This document shows, one piece after another, positions 17,298 to 27,202 of a stretch of DNA of 64,000 bases (within the stretch, counting starts at the first letter, position 1; every line of letters begins with the position of its first letter). Source of the DNA: an uncultured Eubacteriales bacterium (GTDB lineage Bacteria > Bacillota > Clostridia > Oscillospirales > Acutalibacteraceae). Location: assembly GCA_934456435.1 (NCBI GenBank), contig CAKSHH010000009.1, positions 1-64,000 of the forward strand. The letters run 5' to 3'. Under the pieces are notes generated by a model. It made no database searches. It saw only the letters and a list, made by a program, of their open reading frames with translations, and was not told the DNA's origin. The translations under genes were made by a program, and so were the position numbers.

Positions 17298-20200
17298 ATG
17301 AGTAATGCAAAAAGATTTCTCAGCGTCATTCTTGCAATGATCATGGTTCTTTCAACGCTCGTTATCGGTGCAAGTGCTTATTCGGCTTATAAGGATTCTG
17401 CTCTTACGAATTACAATAAGCTTGACAAGCCGATTTTGACAACCGATCAGTACGCTTCGGCTGCTGTTGATGAGCTTGACCGTATGCTCGGCAAGGAACA
17501 GATCCAGCTCGACAGCTCTGAACTCTACGGCCTCGGATCACTTGATCTTACATCTGTTGACGCTACAATGGAGTCGGTTTATAACTTTGTAAACGGTACT
17601 TCATTCCAGTCATTGAAAGGTTTGCTCGGCGACCTCTCAAAGCTTAACGCAAATGCTTTTGCAACTGTCAGAAGAACAAACTCGGAAGACATCAACATTC
17701 TCTATGCTGTTTTCCAGTTCCTCTATGACAACAAAGCTCTTTTCGTAAGCTTTGTTGACGGTTCCATCAACATGGGTTCAATCCTTTCAAACATTGACGG
17801 AATCAGTGACTACACTGATGTAAATCAGCTTCTCAAGAAGATGCTTTACGAAGTAGTTTACACAACTACCGATTCAAACGGCAACAAGGTTAAGCCGAAC
17901 GTTCCCGATACTGTTACCGAAACAATCGACAGTATGGCTCAGAAGCTCATCGACGATCTCGTTGTTAAAGAGATTCCGGAGCTTAGCGGCTACACAAACA
18001 TCAGCAGCGGAACGATGTACACATTCATCGACAACGCTCTCAAGCAGGTATTCAATTCCGACCTTGTACTTGACGCTCTTAACGGCAGCGTAAAGGACGA
18101 GATCAAGAAGGCTTGCGGCGTTGAGTTCCAGAAGAATGCTGACGGTTCATACGTTAAGGATGCAAACGGCAACAAGGTAGAGGCTAACAGAGACAACCTC
18201 AACGGCTATGCGAATTACCTCAATATCGACTATACATATTCAGGCTTCACATTCACAAGCGGTTCGTTCGTTTCTCAGGTCAACAACATCCTCGGCACAT
18301 TTGTCAACACTCTCCTCAAGGATAAGACCCTTGTTAATTGGCAGAACGGTGACAACTCCAAGCTTATGGATAACCTTGTAGAGCTTGCTAAGGCAGTTCT
18401 TATGAAGACCGGTGATGACTTCTTCGCTTCCTACATTAAGGTTGCAACACCTGCTGAAGTTGCTAAGATGTCCAACGAGGAGCTTATTGTTTATGCTCTT
18501 CGCGCAATCATCAACGGCTCCGTAACAGGAATGTACATTCCCGACAGCGTTACAACTCTTGTTGATTTCGGCTACTACGGAATGACTCAGCTTCTTGCTA
18601 CATCCGCTCCTGAGCTTGATTTCTCAGGCTATGCTCACACAGTTGACACAATCATCATCATGGGCGTTGATTACGCTATTTACAGCGTAAATGCTGCTCT
18701 CGATATGGGTCTCAGCTATGCTAAGACAATGTCAGAGGTTGATGATCAGCTTGATATCGCTGCCAAGTACGGCATCGACAACTACGGCGGACTTCTCAAC
18801 GGTCTTTCACTCAGCTCAAGCGATAAGGGTTGGACGACTCTCAACAAGATTGTTGACGGCGTTTTCGGCCTCAACTGGCTTCCGACCTGCGCTAACAAGG
18901 ACGTAAAGACTTTCGTTATCGACAACCTTATCAAGAGAATCGCTAACCTTGACCTCAAGGGCGTTCTTGATATGTTTGAGATTTCTGCTTTCCCGTCAGC
19001 TTCCGACCTTAACAAGACTCCGAAGCTTGCTGTTATCGACGTAGTTACAAGAATCGTGAACATCATCTTCCCGGGTGCTCTCAATAATTCTGCAACTACT
19101 CTTGAGTCACTTGCTACAAACGCAGCTCTTGCTAACACAGTTGACGCGATCTTCTCGGATCTTTACAATTACAGAGCTAACCTCTGTAAGGGTGCTCTTC
19201 CGATCGTTTGTACGGTTCTCAACCTTACAAATGCTCAGGAATTTAAGTTCCCGACCGTTACAGCTAAAGAGCTTATCTATGATGCTTCGGGTTCACCGAA
19301 GTTCGACATCAAGTTCCGTAACAACTCTTCAGGTATCAATACCGGTTATACGGACGCTAACGGTAAGTTCTGGCAGGATACTCTTTACACTTACAAAATC
19401 ATCAGCGTAACATCCAACATCCCGGCTCTTAACATTGCTGTGGATAAGTATGATATCGGTGCCGGTGATGAAGCAACATTCACAGTATCCGGTTCGTATA
19501 AGGGCAGCAGCTCCTTCATCGTAAACGTTACTTACAATGTTATCACTGAGAAAGGCGATAACCTTACAACTTCTCCGCTTACAGAAACAATTTACAGCTA
19601 TGTTTCTACATCGGCTAAGCATGATAAGGAAGACCAGCTCTCAGTAACGAGCGGTTCTTACAAAATCACAGGCGGTCCTGCTACAATCTATGCAAGCAGC
19701 ATGAGAGACCTCTATGGTACCAAGTACACATTTGAGAATACTGCTGCTGCTGCTGCAACAGGTACAGCTTATGCAACATCAACTAAGCCCATGGATTCAA
19801 CCTATGTTACAACAAGAACAAAGGATATCGAACTCCTCGGTAAGGTTGACAAGCAGAACGGTATCACAAACGCAAACATCTTCGAGACAACAGAGACTTA
19901 TGATAATCTCACAGCCGAAGAAAAGGATGCAGCATGGCTTGCTCTTTGCGCCGGCGGTGCATCAGGTAAGTACACCTACGAAATCGGTGCTAAGTTCGGT
20001 TCAACGAAGGTTGGCAAGACCCAGACTGCAGTATTCTGCTACAATAACTACGGTCTTGATTCACTCCTTGCTTCCGAAGCAAGCAAGCACCGTCAGGAGT
20101 CTGACTACTCGGCTGGCTGGTCCGATTGGGTTACAGCAATGGAAGGCGCAGTAAACGTTGTTTACTCTCCGTACAACAAGGGTAACTTTGTTGCAACGAA

Positions 20201-21233
20201 GGTTAGAAAGTACAGCGCAGCTTATGACAAGCTCCTTGCTGCTGTTGAAACACTTGACGCTAACCAGAAGGCAGGCGGACTTGATTCAACAAAGCAGATT
20301 CTTAACCAGTACGCTCCGTCAAACGAGGGTAAGAAGTATACGGACGGCGACTACACATTCTTCGGTGTTGCCGATTTCGAGCCGTACACCTATTACAACT
20401 ACCGTACAGAAGTTAAGGAAGCAAACCGTATGATTGACAGCGTTGAGATTCCTGATGCTCAGGGTAACACAGCGGTTGTCAATGCTCTTACAGTTACTTA
20501 CAGAAACCATCGTCTCAACCTTTACGGCGAGCGTCTTCTTAAGAAGGCCGGCATAAAGGCTCACCTTGCTTACGAGCTTGGTAAGGCTGTTCCGATGGCT
20601 GACGAGTCCAAGTATTCGGCAGCTTCATGGGCTGACTACGTTGAGGCTTACAACTTCGCAGTTGCAACAAACAGCGAGGCGGACGCAACGGTTAGACAGA
20701 CCAAGATCAACACAGCTTACGAGATGCTTCTTGAATATCAGAAGAGACTTATGCCTGCAACAGGCGGCGACGAGTCTTCAGAGTATGTTCTCATCGGCGA
20801 CGTTCAGACCATCGAAACAGCTGAAGGTACAGTTCTTGTCGGCGTAACAGGCGGCGGAGTATACGATGTTCAGCACTACTTCAGCAAGCTTACAAACTGC
20901 ACAGTTGAGCTTGAGGAAAACAGCTTTGGCGTATTCTCCACAGACGCAAAGATTTACGTTAAGGATAATTCAGGCAACATTATCGACACATATATCGTTT
21001 CTGTAACAGGTGACGTAAACGGTGACGGTAACTGTGCTGACGGTACTGACGCAAATATTATTCTTGCTGTCAGCGGTACATTGTCGAACTTTGATTCGGA
21101 AGCAAAGATTCTTGCAGCTGATCTTAATAACGATGATGTTGTTGAAGGCTCAGATGCTCTTAGAGCACTTGCGGTTTATTCAACTTATGCTCAGATCGAC
21201 TTTGTAAATCGTACAACGATTTCTGCAAGCTGA
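17298..21233 (+). CDS. Large secreted protein with FIVAR-like and dockerin-like C-terminus
   Basis: This 1311-residue protein starts at ATG 17298 behind GGAGGT; an upstream in-frame start at 17145 would put non-signal sequence before the signal peptide. The signal peptide is KRFLSVILAMIMVLSTLV. Most of the chain (about 40-800) has no family I recognise. After it come short helical FIVAR-like segments (KYSAASWADYVEAY and a matching one). Near the C-terminus are two EF-hand-like loops, GDVNGDGNCADGTDAN and ADLNNDDVVEGSDAL, which form a dockerin-type I-like module. It is the first of three consecutive secreted proteins. No enzymatic motif was seen. Confidence 0.8.
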   Translation: MSNAKRFLSVILAMIMVLSTLVIGASAYSAYKDSALTNYNKLDKPILTTDQYASAAVDELDRMLGKEQIQLDSSELYGLGSLDLTSVDATMESVYNFVNGTSFQSLKGLLGDLSKLNANAFATVRRTNSEDINILYAVFQFLYDNKALFVSFVDGSINMGSILSNIDGISDYTDVNQLLKKMLYEVVYTTTDSNGNKVKPNVPDTVTETIDSMAQKLIDDLVVKEIPELSGYTNISSGTMYTFIDNALKQVFNSDLVLDALNGSVKDEIKKACGVEFQKNADGSYVKDANGNKVEANRDNLNGYANYLNIDYTYSGFTFTSGSFVSQVNNILGTFVNTLLKDKTLVNWQNGDNSKLMDNLVELAKAVLMKTGDDFFASYIKVATPAEVAKMSNEELIVYALRAIINGSVTGMYIPDSVTTLVDFGYYGMTQLLATSAPELDFSGYAHTVDTIIIMGVDYAIYSVNAALDMGLSYAKTMSEVDDQLDIAAKYGIDNYGGLLNGLSLSSSDKGWTTLNKIVDGVFGLNWLPTCANKDVKTFVIDNLIKRIANLDLKGVLDMFEISAFPSASDLNKTPKLAVIDVVTRIVNIIFPGALNNSATTLESLATNAALANTVDAIFSDLYNYRANLCKGALPIVCTVLNLTNAQEFKFPTVTAKELIYDASGSPKFDIKFRNNSSGINTGYTDANGKFWQDTLYTYKIISVTSNIPALNIAVDKYDIGAGDEATFTVSGSYKGSSSFIVNVTYNVITEKGDNLTTSPLTETIYSYVSTSAKHDKEDQLSVTSGSYKITGGPATIYASSMRDLYGTKYTFENTAAAAATGTAYATSTKPMDSTYVTTRTKDIELLGKVDKQNGITNANIFETTETYDNLTAEEKDAAWLALCAGGASGKYTYEIGAKFGSTKVGKTQTAVFCYNNYGLDSLLASEASKHRQESDYSAGWSDWVTAMEGAVNVVYSPYNKGNFVATKVRKYSAAYDKLLAAVETLDANQKAGGLDSTKQILNQYAPSNEGKKYTDGDYTFFGVADFEPYTYYNYRTEVKEANRMIDSVEIPDAQGNTAVVNALTVTYRNHRLNLYGERLLKKAGIKAHLAYELGKAVPMADESKYSAASWADYVEAYNFAVATNSEADATVRQTKINTAYEMLLEYQKRLMPATGGDESSEYVLIGDVQTIETAEGTVLVGVTGGGVYDVQHYFSKLTNCTVELEENSFGVFSTDAKIYVKDNSGNIIDTYIVSVTGDVNGDGNCADGTDANIILAVSGTLSNFDSEAKILAADLNNDDVVEGSDALRALAVYSTYAQIDFVNRTTISAS

Positions 21234-21255
21234 TTTAAGCGGATTCAAAATTAAA

Positions 21256-21291
21256 TATACACCGACTTCTCATTTGAGAAGCCGGTGTATA
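21256..21291 (+). terminator. Stable hairpin after the 17298 gene
   Basis: ATACACCG (21257-21264) pairs with CGGTGTAT (21283-21290), and the stem continues inward with CTTCTC/GAGAAG. No U-tract follows on the plus strand, so it may be a weak terminator or a 3'-end stabiliser. Confidence 0.45.
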
Positions 21292-21313
21292 CAAAAAATT
21301 ATCAATTAAGGCT

Positions 21314-21335
21314 AATTGCAGTTTAAACTGTAATT
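21314..21335. promoter_or_regulatory. 22-base near-perfect palindrome
   Basis: AATTGCAGTTTAAACTGTAATT is a palindrome with one mismatched pair, 110 bases before the next gene. It has the size and symmetry of a repressor operator; no owner can be named. Confidence 0.35.
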
Positions 21336-21444
21336 ATATATCGGTCGGTTCTGTATGCTCAGGAAAGAGAATGTAAAACCGATTGAAAAATCCACGGGAG
21401 AGGTCAGCTCTTTATCCCGAAAAAAATGAAGGAGGAATTTCCAA

Positions 21445-22521
21445 GTGAAAACTGCTAAGAAAATTCTTTCCGTCATATTGTCTGTTCTTTTTGTTTCAGC
21501 CGTTTTCGGTGTCTGTGCCTCTGCTGAGGGTACGGCAAACGGTGATGAAAGCGTGACTTATATTGTCACTACCGAACAGGAGAATTACGCTCCCGGTGAT
21601 GACATTACTGTCAGCGTTTCACTCAAAACAAACTACAATATGACAACCTTCCGTTTCCCGATAATGTTCGATTCAACGGTTTTTGAACTGCCGAACCTTA
21701 TCAGTCTTACGGCGATGAACACCTGTAAGGCAAAGGGAACTTTGGGATACAACTCCCAGGACGTTGAAAAATTCATTCCGACAGAGTATGCGGACGGCGA
21801 CTTCGGCTGTGTCCTTGTCCAGTGGACGGCTGCTGTTTCCAACTCAACTCTCGGCTGTTTGAATCTTCCGGACGGTGAGGTGTGTTTCACATTCACATTG
21901 AAAGCAAAGACATCTGCGGCGGGTAAAACCGGTACAATTTTTATCCCCTCGGAGTACACGGGATTCTATAATCAGGCAATCCAGACTCCGACAGATGCAA
22001 CCACGATCTACAATCTCAAAGACGGCGAGCTTACGATGGACTTTAAAAATGCAAACGTAAACATCATCGGCGAGACGGCAGATCTTGTACCAAATGAGGC
22101 CTACGAATCAAATGCGGTCATTGATAGAGAAAACATGTATGTTTACGGCTTTAATACCGGCATGACATCAAATGCAGAGATTAAGCAGAAAGTTAAGGCA
22201 TCAGGTGCCGGCTCATTGAAGATAACAGGTACTGAACTCGGTGTGGGTACCGGAACAGTAATTGATGTTGTTGTCGATGATGCGGCCGTTAAGAGCTATA
22301 CAATTATAGTTTTTGGTGATGTAAACGGAGATGCAGTAATTGATACCAATGACGCTTTGGACACGCTTGCAGTTGGTTCAACCTTGAAGTTCTTTTCAAG
22401 TCAGGCTGTAGCTTTTGCAGCCGACGTTACCGGTGACGGTGCGGTTGATAGTGCGGATGCGCTCAAGATTCTTGCAGTAGCAGGAACACTTGCAAGCTTG
22501 GATCAGGTCAACCCCTATTAA
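21445..22521 (+). CDS. Secreted cohesin-like plus dockerin-like protein
   Basis: This 358-residue protein starts at GTG 21445, behind AAGGAGG. After a signal peptide (about 1-27) comes a beta-sandwich of about 150 residues that resembles cohesins (ENYAPGDDITVSVSLK, then FPIMFDSTVFELPN). At the end are two calcium loops, GDVNGDAVIDTNDALD and ADVTGDGAVDSADALK, a dockerin-type I-like module. Cohesin and dockerin in one chain would allow assembly with neighbours. It lies between two other large secreted proteins. The cohesin assignment is from pattern and is the weaker of the two. Confidence 0.75.
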   Translation: MKTAKKILSVILSVLFVSAVFGVCASAEGTANGDESVTYIVTTEQENYAPGDDITVSVSLKTNYNMTTFRFPIMFDSTVFELPNLISLTAMNTCKAKGTLGYNSQDVEKFIPTEYADGDFGCVLVQWTAAVSNSTLGCLNLPDGEVCFTFTLKAKTSAAGKTGTIFIPSEYTGFYNQAIQTPTDATTIYNLKDGELTMDFKNANVNIIGETADLVPNEAYESNAVIDRENMYVYGFNTGMTSNAEIKQKVKASGAGSLKITGTELGVGTGTVIDVVVDDAAVKSYTIIVFGDVNGDAVIDTNDALDTLAVGSTLKFFSSQAVAFAADVTGDGAVDSADALKILAVAGTLASLDQVNPY

Positions 22522-22549
22522 ATCCTTTATCAAAGGATAAAAATTTTTT
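22522..22549 (+). terminator. Small hairpin with T-run
   Basis: ATCCTTT/AAAGGAT with a 3-base loop is followed by AAAAATTTTTT. A weak terminator between two secreted-protein genes. Confidence 0.4.
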
Positions 22550-22564
22550 GGGAGGAACATTTGC

Positions 22565-25500
22565 ATGAAAATTGCGAAAAAAGTACTTAGCGTATTGCTC
22601 GCAATCGCTATGGTGCTCGGCACATTTGCTGTTGCCGCTTCCGCAAACGGAAATCCGGACACAGCATCGCATCAGGTAAAGATCTGGCTCACAGCTACTT
22701 CGCTTGACTCAGGAATTACCTGGACCTCAAATTCGGCAATGAAGCCGACAAAGCTTACATACACCGATTCTCAGACAGGTGATATGGAAGTTGAACCCGG
22801 TCAGTTTGTTATGATTACGCTTCACATGACAGCAAACTATTATGGCGGACAGACTAGTGGTATTGTTTACATGGATTCACGTCTTCTTGATGCCGGTGAG
22901 ATTTACACGGCTCAGAGAGGTGTAGCAGCAACAGCTGCAAGAACAAACAAGTGTATTACATGGAATACAGCTAACTCCTATATTGCAATGTGTAATACAG
23001 GATTCTCAGTAAGAACAGTATCTTCCGTTGCTATTGATGCAGGTATAGCTGATGACTATACTTGTTCTGCAAAGGATGACGGAACTTGCGTTTTCGGAAA
23101 TATCACAGATGCTGCATCAGCAAGATCCTGCGGTTGGGATTACTTCAAGTATTTCGTATCCGCTAACATGGATAACGCTGAAACAGTTATTCTTGATGAC
23201 GAAGAGAACGGTCTTATCAGCTTCCCTGTTCAGATTCCTGAGGATGCAGCACCCGGCACACAGTATAAGTTCATGATGCCGGAAGAGAACATCACAAGAA
23301 CAGCTAACACAAAGGGTAGACTTTATCTTTCCGAGTGCCCGGACGGAGACGCTTCGGCAGATAACGTTAATAACAACGACCTTAAGTACTTCAACGACGA
23401 TCAGTATTTTGATCTTTCAGGCACAAACATCACTCTTACAGTTAAGGGTGGTTCAACTGAGATCAATTACTCAGCTCTCCAGGCTAAGTATGACGAAGTT
23501 AAGGACACAGTTGTTGATAACTACAACAACACAGCTGCCTTTGTTTCAGCTCTCGCAGCTGCAAAGACAATCCTTGACAACAAGAACGCTGAAAGCCAGA
23601 CAGTAGTTGATGACGCTCTTGCAGCTCTCACGGCAGGCTACAACGCTCTTGAAATCAAGTCAGCAAGCTACACAAAGCTTGAAGCAGCTAAGACTCAGGC
23701 TGCAGCTATCAAGGCTGATGATTATGAGCAGGATGCTAACTGGACAGCATTCCAGACCGCTTACTCGGCAGCTCAGGCTATCGCGGCAGGTCTTGATATC
23801 ACACATCAGACAGAAATCGACAACGCAGCAACAGCTCTTACAGACGCTATTGCTAAGCTCACACCGAAGGCTGTTGAGGAAGATGCAGATTACACAGCAC
23901 TCAAGGCTGAAATCGCAACTTCTCAGAACATCGTTGATACTGAGCAGGCAAGCTGGTACACAGAAGCTACTTGGTCAGCATTCACAACAGCTCTTGCAAA
24001 CGCAAAGGCTGTTCCGGAAGGACTCAAGAAGTCCAGCCAGTCTGTAATTGACAACGCTAAGAAAGCTCTTACAGATGCAAGAAACAATCTTACACCGGCT
24101 GCTGCTGATTACAGCAAGCTCGACGCTCTCATCACAGAGTGTGACGCTCTCAATCAGGCAGATTACGAGGCAGCAGAGTGGGTAACATTTGCTAATGCTC
24201 TTGCAGATGCAAAGGCAGTCGCAAGAGACCTTACTGCTAAGAACCAGAGCACGATCGACAACGCATACAACGCATTGTTGAGCGCTAAGAATGCTCTTAA
24301 GCTCCTCGGCGGCGCAAATTACAGCGCACTTATCGCTGAGATCAACAAGGGCACAACGTATGCTCAGGACTTCTACACAGAAGAGTCATGGGCTGCTTAC
24401 ACAACAGTTCTTGCAGAAGCTCAGGCAATGGTAGACGCCGGCAACCTCAAGTCAAATGAGCAGGTTAAGGTTGACGAAATGGAAGCAAAGCTTGTTAAGG
24501 CTAAGGGTGATCTTGAGCTCGTTGGCGCAAGCTATGCTGGTGTTGAGACAGCTCTCGCAAGAATCCCTGCAGACGCAGATCTTACTGCTTACTACACAAC
24601 AGCTACTGCTGAGGCAGTCGTAGCTGCAAGAACAGCAGTTGTTTACGGTCTCAAGAAGAACGAGCAGGCAAGAGTTGATGCTTTCGCAAAGGCAATCAAC
24701 GATGCTGTTGACGCTCTTAAACTTATCCCGGCTGACACAACAAAGCTTAAGGCTGCTATGGATAAGGCAGAGGCTATTGATCAGGAACGCTACACATCAG
24801 TTTCCTACAAGGATATGATGGCTGTATATGATACAGCAAAGGCTCTCTATGATACAGCAGATCTCACCAAGAAGGACAATCAGGCAGAAGTAGACGCTAA
24901 GACTGCTGAGCTTGAGACAGCTATTAAGAACCTTGTTCCGGCAGGTGCCGACTATTCAAAGGTTGTTGCAGCTATCGAAAAATTTGAAGCTCTCACAGAG
25001 TCTCATTACACAGCTCCGACATGGGCGGCTGCAAAGATCAAGTACGATGCAGCGGTTGAAGCTAACGGCAAGCGATTCACAATTGATCAGCAGGCAGAGC
25101 TCGACGCTTATGCAGATGAGCTTAACGCAGCTATCGAAGCTCTTGTTGAGGCTCCGGCAGTATTCACAACTCTTGATTCCAACATCTCGAAGCTTGAGAC
25201 AATTACTAAGTCTCACAAGACATTCTTGACAGACGAGTATTTGGCAAATGTTGAAGCATTGCTTGCAACCTGCGACAAGAACGCAACAGAGTTCCGTGCT
25301 CTCAAGGCTAAGGATCAGGCTCTTGTTGACGCTAAGAACGAGGAAGTTCTTAACCTCTACAACAACCGTGAGTACAAGGCTTGGGATTACACAGCAATCA
25401 ACGCAGCTAAGGCTGAGTATGAAGCAATCGACCGTACACTCTATACTGACGAATCACTCGCAGTTGTAGACGCTATCTTCAGCGGTATCAAGTGGGATTA

Positions 25501-26653
25501 CACTCAGAACCCGACTGAGAGACGTGACGCAGCAGCTCAGGATACAGCAGTAAAGGCATGGAGATCTTCTCTTGTTGAGAAGGAAACTCCGAAGGCTGCA
25601 GATTACACAGAGCTTGATAAGGCTCTTGAGGCAGCTAAGGCTCTCCTTAACGGCGACACTTCAATCTACACAGACGATTCAGTTAAGACTCTTACAGATG
25701 CAGTTGCAGCAGGTGACGCTGTTTCGAGAGATCTCCTTGAAGCAGATCAGGCTATCGTTGATGCAGCAGCAGCAGCTATCAACGCAGCAATGCCTCTCAC
25801 AGAGAAGGCTGCTTCTTACACAGAGCTTGACAAGGCTATCGCTCTTGCAAATGCAGTTGTAGCTTCAGACTATACTGAGGATTCCTACAACGCAATGGCA
25901 ACAAAGCTTGCAGCAGCTAAGGCAGTTGCACGTGACCTTAAGATCTCTGATCAGGCTATCATCGACAAGGCAGCTAACGAGCTCAACGCAGCTATCGCAG
26001 CACTTGTTAAGAAGCCCGTTGAGACTAAGGGCTCAATCGTTGATGTAAGCTGGACTCCGTCAGAGTCTATCCTCAACACATTTACATTCAAGGTAAACTA
26101 TGTTGACGGTAACTATGCTTCTAAGATTCAGCTTATCGACATCGACGGCAATACAAGAACTTATAACAGATATCACAATGCTGTTACAATCAAGACTTAT
26201 ACTGCTGACGGCGTAGAGTGTAGCGACATGGATCGTAATGCAGCATACGACGTATGGACAATCAACACCAAGACTGCTATCGGTACTGAGATGACAGCTA
26301 TCGCTAAGTATGACTACACTTGGGAGACCAAGGATCTTGGTTACAAGTTCACAGTTAAGCTTGTCGAGAAGGTTCTTGATACTCAGGTTTACTCCGTAAC
26401 TCCTTCTGCAACAGAGGGTGCTAAGGGCCGTATCCCCGTAACAGTTGTTACAGGTATGGACGTTAAGGGTGTTCGTATGGTTATGTCTAACGGCGCAACT
26501 CTTACTTATAAGAACCCGACCGTAAGCGGCAACCAGAAGACCTTTGAGTGTGAGCTTAGTGCTTACAACCCGGGCGTAAACGTTATCAAGGTTCAGATCA
26601 AGTACAACAACACTTGGAATGATTACACCGAGATCACATACACAGTTAAATAA
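22565..26653 (+). CDS. Giant secreted protein with about twelve FIVAR repeats
   Basis: This 1362-residue protein has a signal peptide (KKVLSVLLAIAMVLGTFAVA). Residues about 30-300 look like a cohesin-like beta-sandwich (MEVEPGQFVMITLHMTANYY). Then about twelve helical repeats of roughly 70 residues follow, each opening with Y-[ST]-x-L and containing an xxQxxIDxAxxAL core typical of FIVAR domains. The last about 210 residues form two beta-rich domains, one with repeated Tyr/Thr strands. FIVAR repeats act as rigid rods in cell-wall proteins. No anchor motif (LPxTG, SLH) or dockerin was seen. Codon use is strongly biased (GCT, ACA, AAG), consistent with high expression. Confidence 0.85.
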   Translation: MKIAKKVLSVLLAIAMVLGTFAVAASANGNPDTASHQVKIWLTATSLDSGITWTSNSAMKPTKLTYTDSQTGDMEVEPGQFVMITLHMTANYYGGQTSGIVYMDSRLLDAGEIYTAQRGVAATAARTNKCITWNTANSYIAMCNTGFSVRTVSSVAIDAGIADDYTCSAKDDGTCVFGNITDAASARSCGWDYFKYFVSANMDNAETVILDDEENGLISFPVQIPEDAAPGTQYKFMMPEENITRTANTKGRLYLSECPDGDASADNVNNNDLKYFNDDQYFDLSGTNITLTVKGGSTEINYSALQAKYDEVKDTVVDNYNNTAAFVSALAAAKTILDNKNAESQTVVDDALAALTAGYNALEIKSASYTKLEAAKTQAAAIKADDYEQDANWTAFQTAYSAAQAIAAGLDITHQTEIDNAATALTDAIAKLTPKAVEEDADYTALKAEIATSQNIVDTEQASWYTEATWSAFTTALANAKAVPEGLKKSSQSVIDNAKKALTDARNNLTPAAADYSKLDALITECDALNQADYEAAEWVTFANALADAKAVARDLTAKNQSTIDNAYNALLSAKNALKLLGGANYSALIAEINKGTTYAQDFYTEESWAAYTTVLAEAQAMVDAGNLKSNEQVKVDEMEAKLVKAKGDLELVGASYAGVETALARIPADADLTAYYTTATAEAVVAARTAVVYGLKKNEQARVDAFAKAINDAVDALKLIPADTTKLKAAMDKAEAIDQERYTSVSYKDMMAVYDTAKALYDTADLTKKDNQAEVDAKTAELETAIKNLVPAGADYSKVVAAIEKFEALTESHYTAPTWAAAKIKYDAAVEANGKRFTIDQQAELDAYADELNAAIEALVEAPAVFTTLDSNISKLETITKSHKTFLTDEYLANVEALLATCDKNATEFRALKAKDQALVDAKNEEVLNLYNNREYKAWDYTAINAAKAEYEAIDRTLYTDESLAVVDAIFSGIKWDYTQNPTERRDAAAQDTAVKAWRSSLVEKETPKAADYTELDKALEAAKALLNGDTSIYTDDSVKTLTDAVAAGDAVSRDLLEADQAIVDAAAAAINAAMPLTEKAASYTELDKAIALANAVVASDYTEDSYNAMATKLAAAKAVARDLKISDQAIIDKAANELNAAIAALVKKPVETKGSIVDVSWTPSESILNTFTFKVNYVDGNYASKIQLIDIDGNTRTYNRYHNAVTIKTYTADGVECSDMDRNAAYDVWTINTKTAIGTEMTAIAKYDYTWETKDLGYKFTVKLVEKVLDTQVYSVTPSATEGAKGRIPVTVVTGMDVKGVRMVMSNGATLTYKNPTVSGNQKTFECELSAYNPGVNVIKVQIKYNNTWNDYTEITYTVK

Positions 26654-26688
26654 GTTTAAGCTTATTTGATAAGTATATGAATTTCATG

Positions 26689-26721
26689 GGGACTGCAAGG
26701 AAACTTGCAGTCCCTTTTTTT
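26689..26721 (+). terminator. Strong intrinsic terminator of the surface-protein genes
   Basis: An 11-bp perfect stem (GGGACTGCAAG with CTTGCAGTCCC) and a GAAA loop are followed by seven T. Confidence 0.95.
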
Positions 26722-26826
26722 GCCCGACGGCGCATGAAGTTTAAATAAGCAATCCTATCTTTTAAAACAGAAGTTGTTTTCTTAAGCTCCTGTCAACCTC
26801 ATCAGATAGAGACAAGAAATTTGTGG

Positions 26827-26903
26827 CGGCATGATGTGGGCATCATGCCCTACGGTTCACATAATTAAGACTCGTCGTAGGGCACGATGCCCACATCACA
26901 CCG
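26827..26903. repeat. Palindromic repeat, copy 1 (GATGTGGGCATC family)
   Basis: An imperfect inverted repeat whose arms contain GATGTGGGCATC and GCCCTACG, with a short spacer. Related copies occur at 29161-29251 and 50048-50116. The rest of 26722-27131 is AT-rich and holds no gene I can support. Confidence 0.85.
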
Positions 26904-27131
26904 AGAAATTAGCACGAACCGACAGCTTTTATGAGAAAAGCTTTTTAAACGGTGTTTTCAGACTGCCCCTCGACCGGGCGGCTGAAAGCGCAAATTTGTT
27001 TAAAACCGCGCTGAACCGAATCGGTAAATCAAAGAAAGATATTGTTTCTTTTTTAACAAACTCTTTTTGCAACTTTTGTAAAAACCTACAAAAAAAGTAA
27101 GAAATCCCCGTTATAATGTGCGTTTTGTATG

Positions 27132-27160
27132 TTGAAAATTGCTTATAAAAAGGATATAAT
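27132..27160 (+). promoter_or_regulatory. Promoter of pckG
   Basis: TTGAAA (27132-27137) and TATAAT (27155-27160) are 17 bases apart, about 40 bases before the start codon. Confidence 0.8.
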
Positions 27161-27202
27161 ATAAACGTAAAAAATTGATTTTTACGAAAGGAATGAATAT
27201 CT

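Noticed and set aside
26831..27100. 89-codon plus-strand frame after the giant FIVAR gene
   Set aside because: It starts inside the palindromic repeat, has no ribosome binding site and reads as low-quality Arg/His/Phe sequence.
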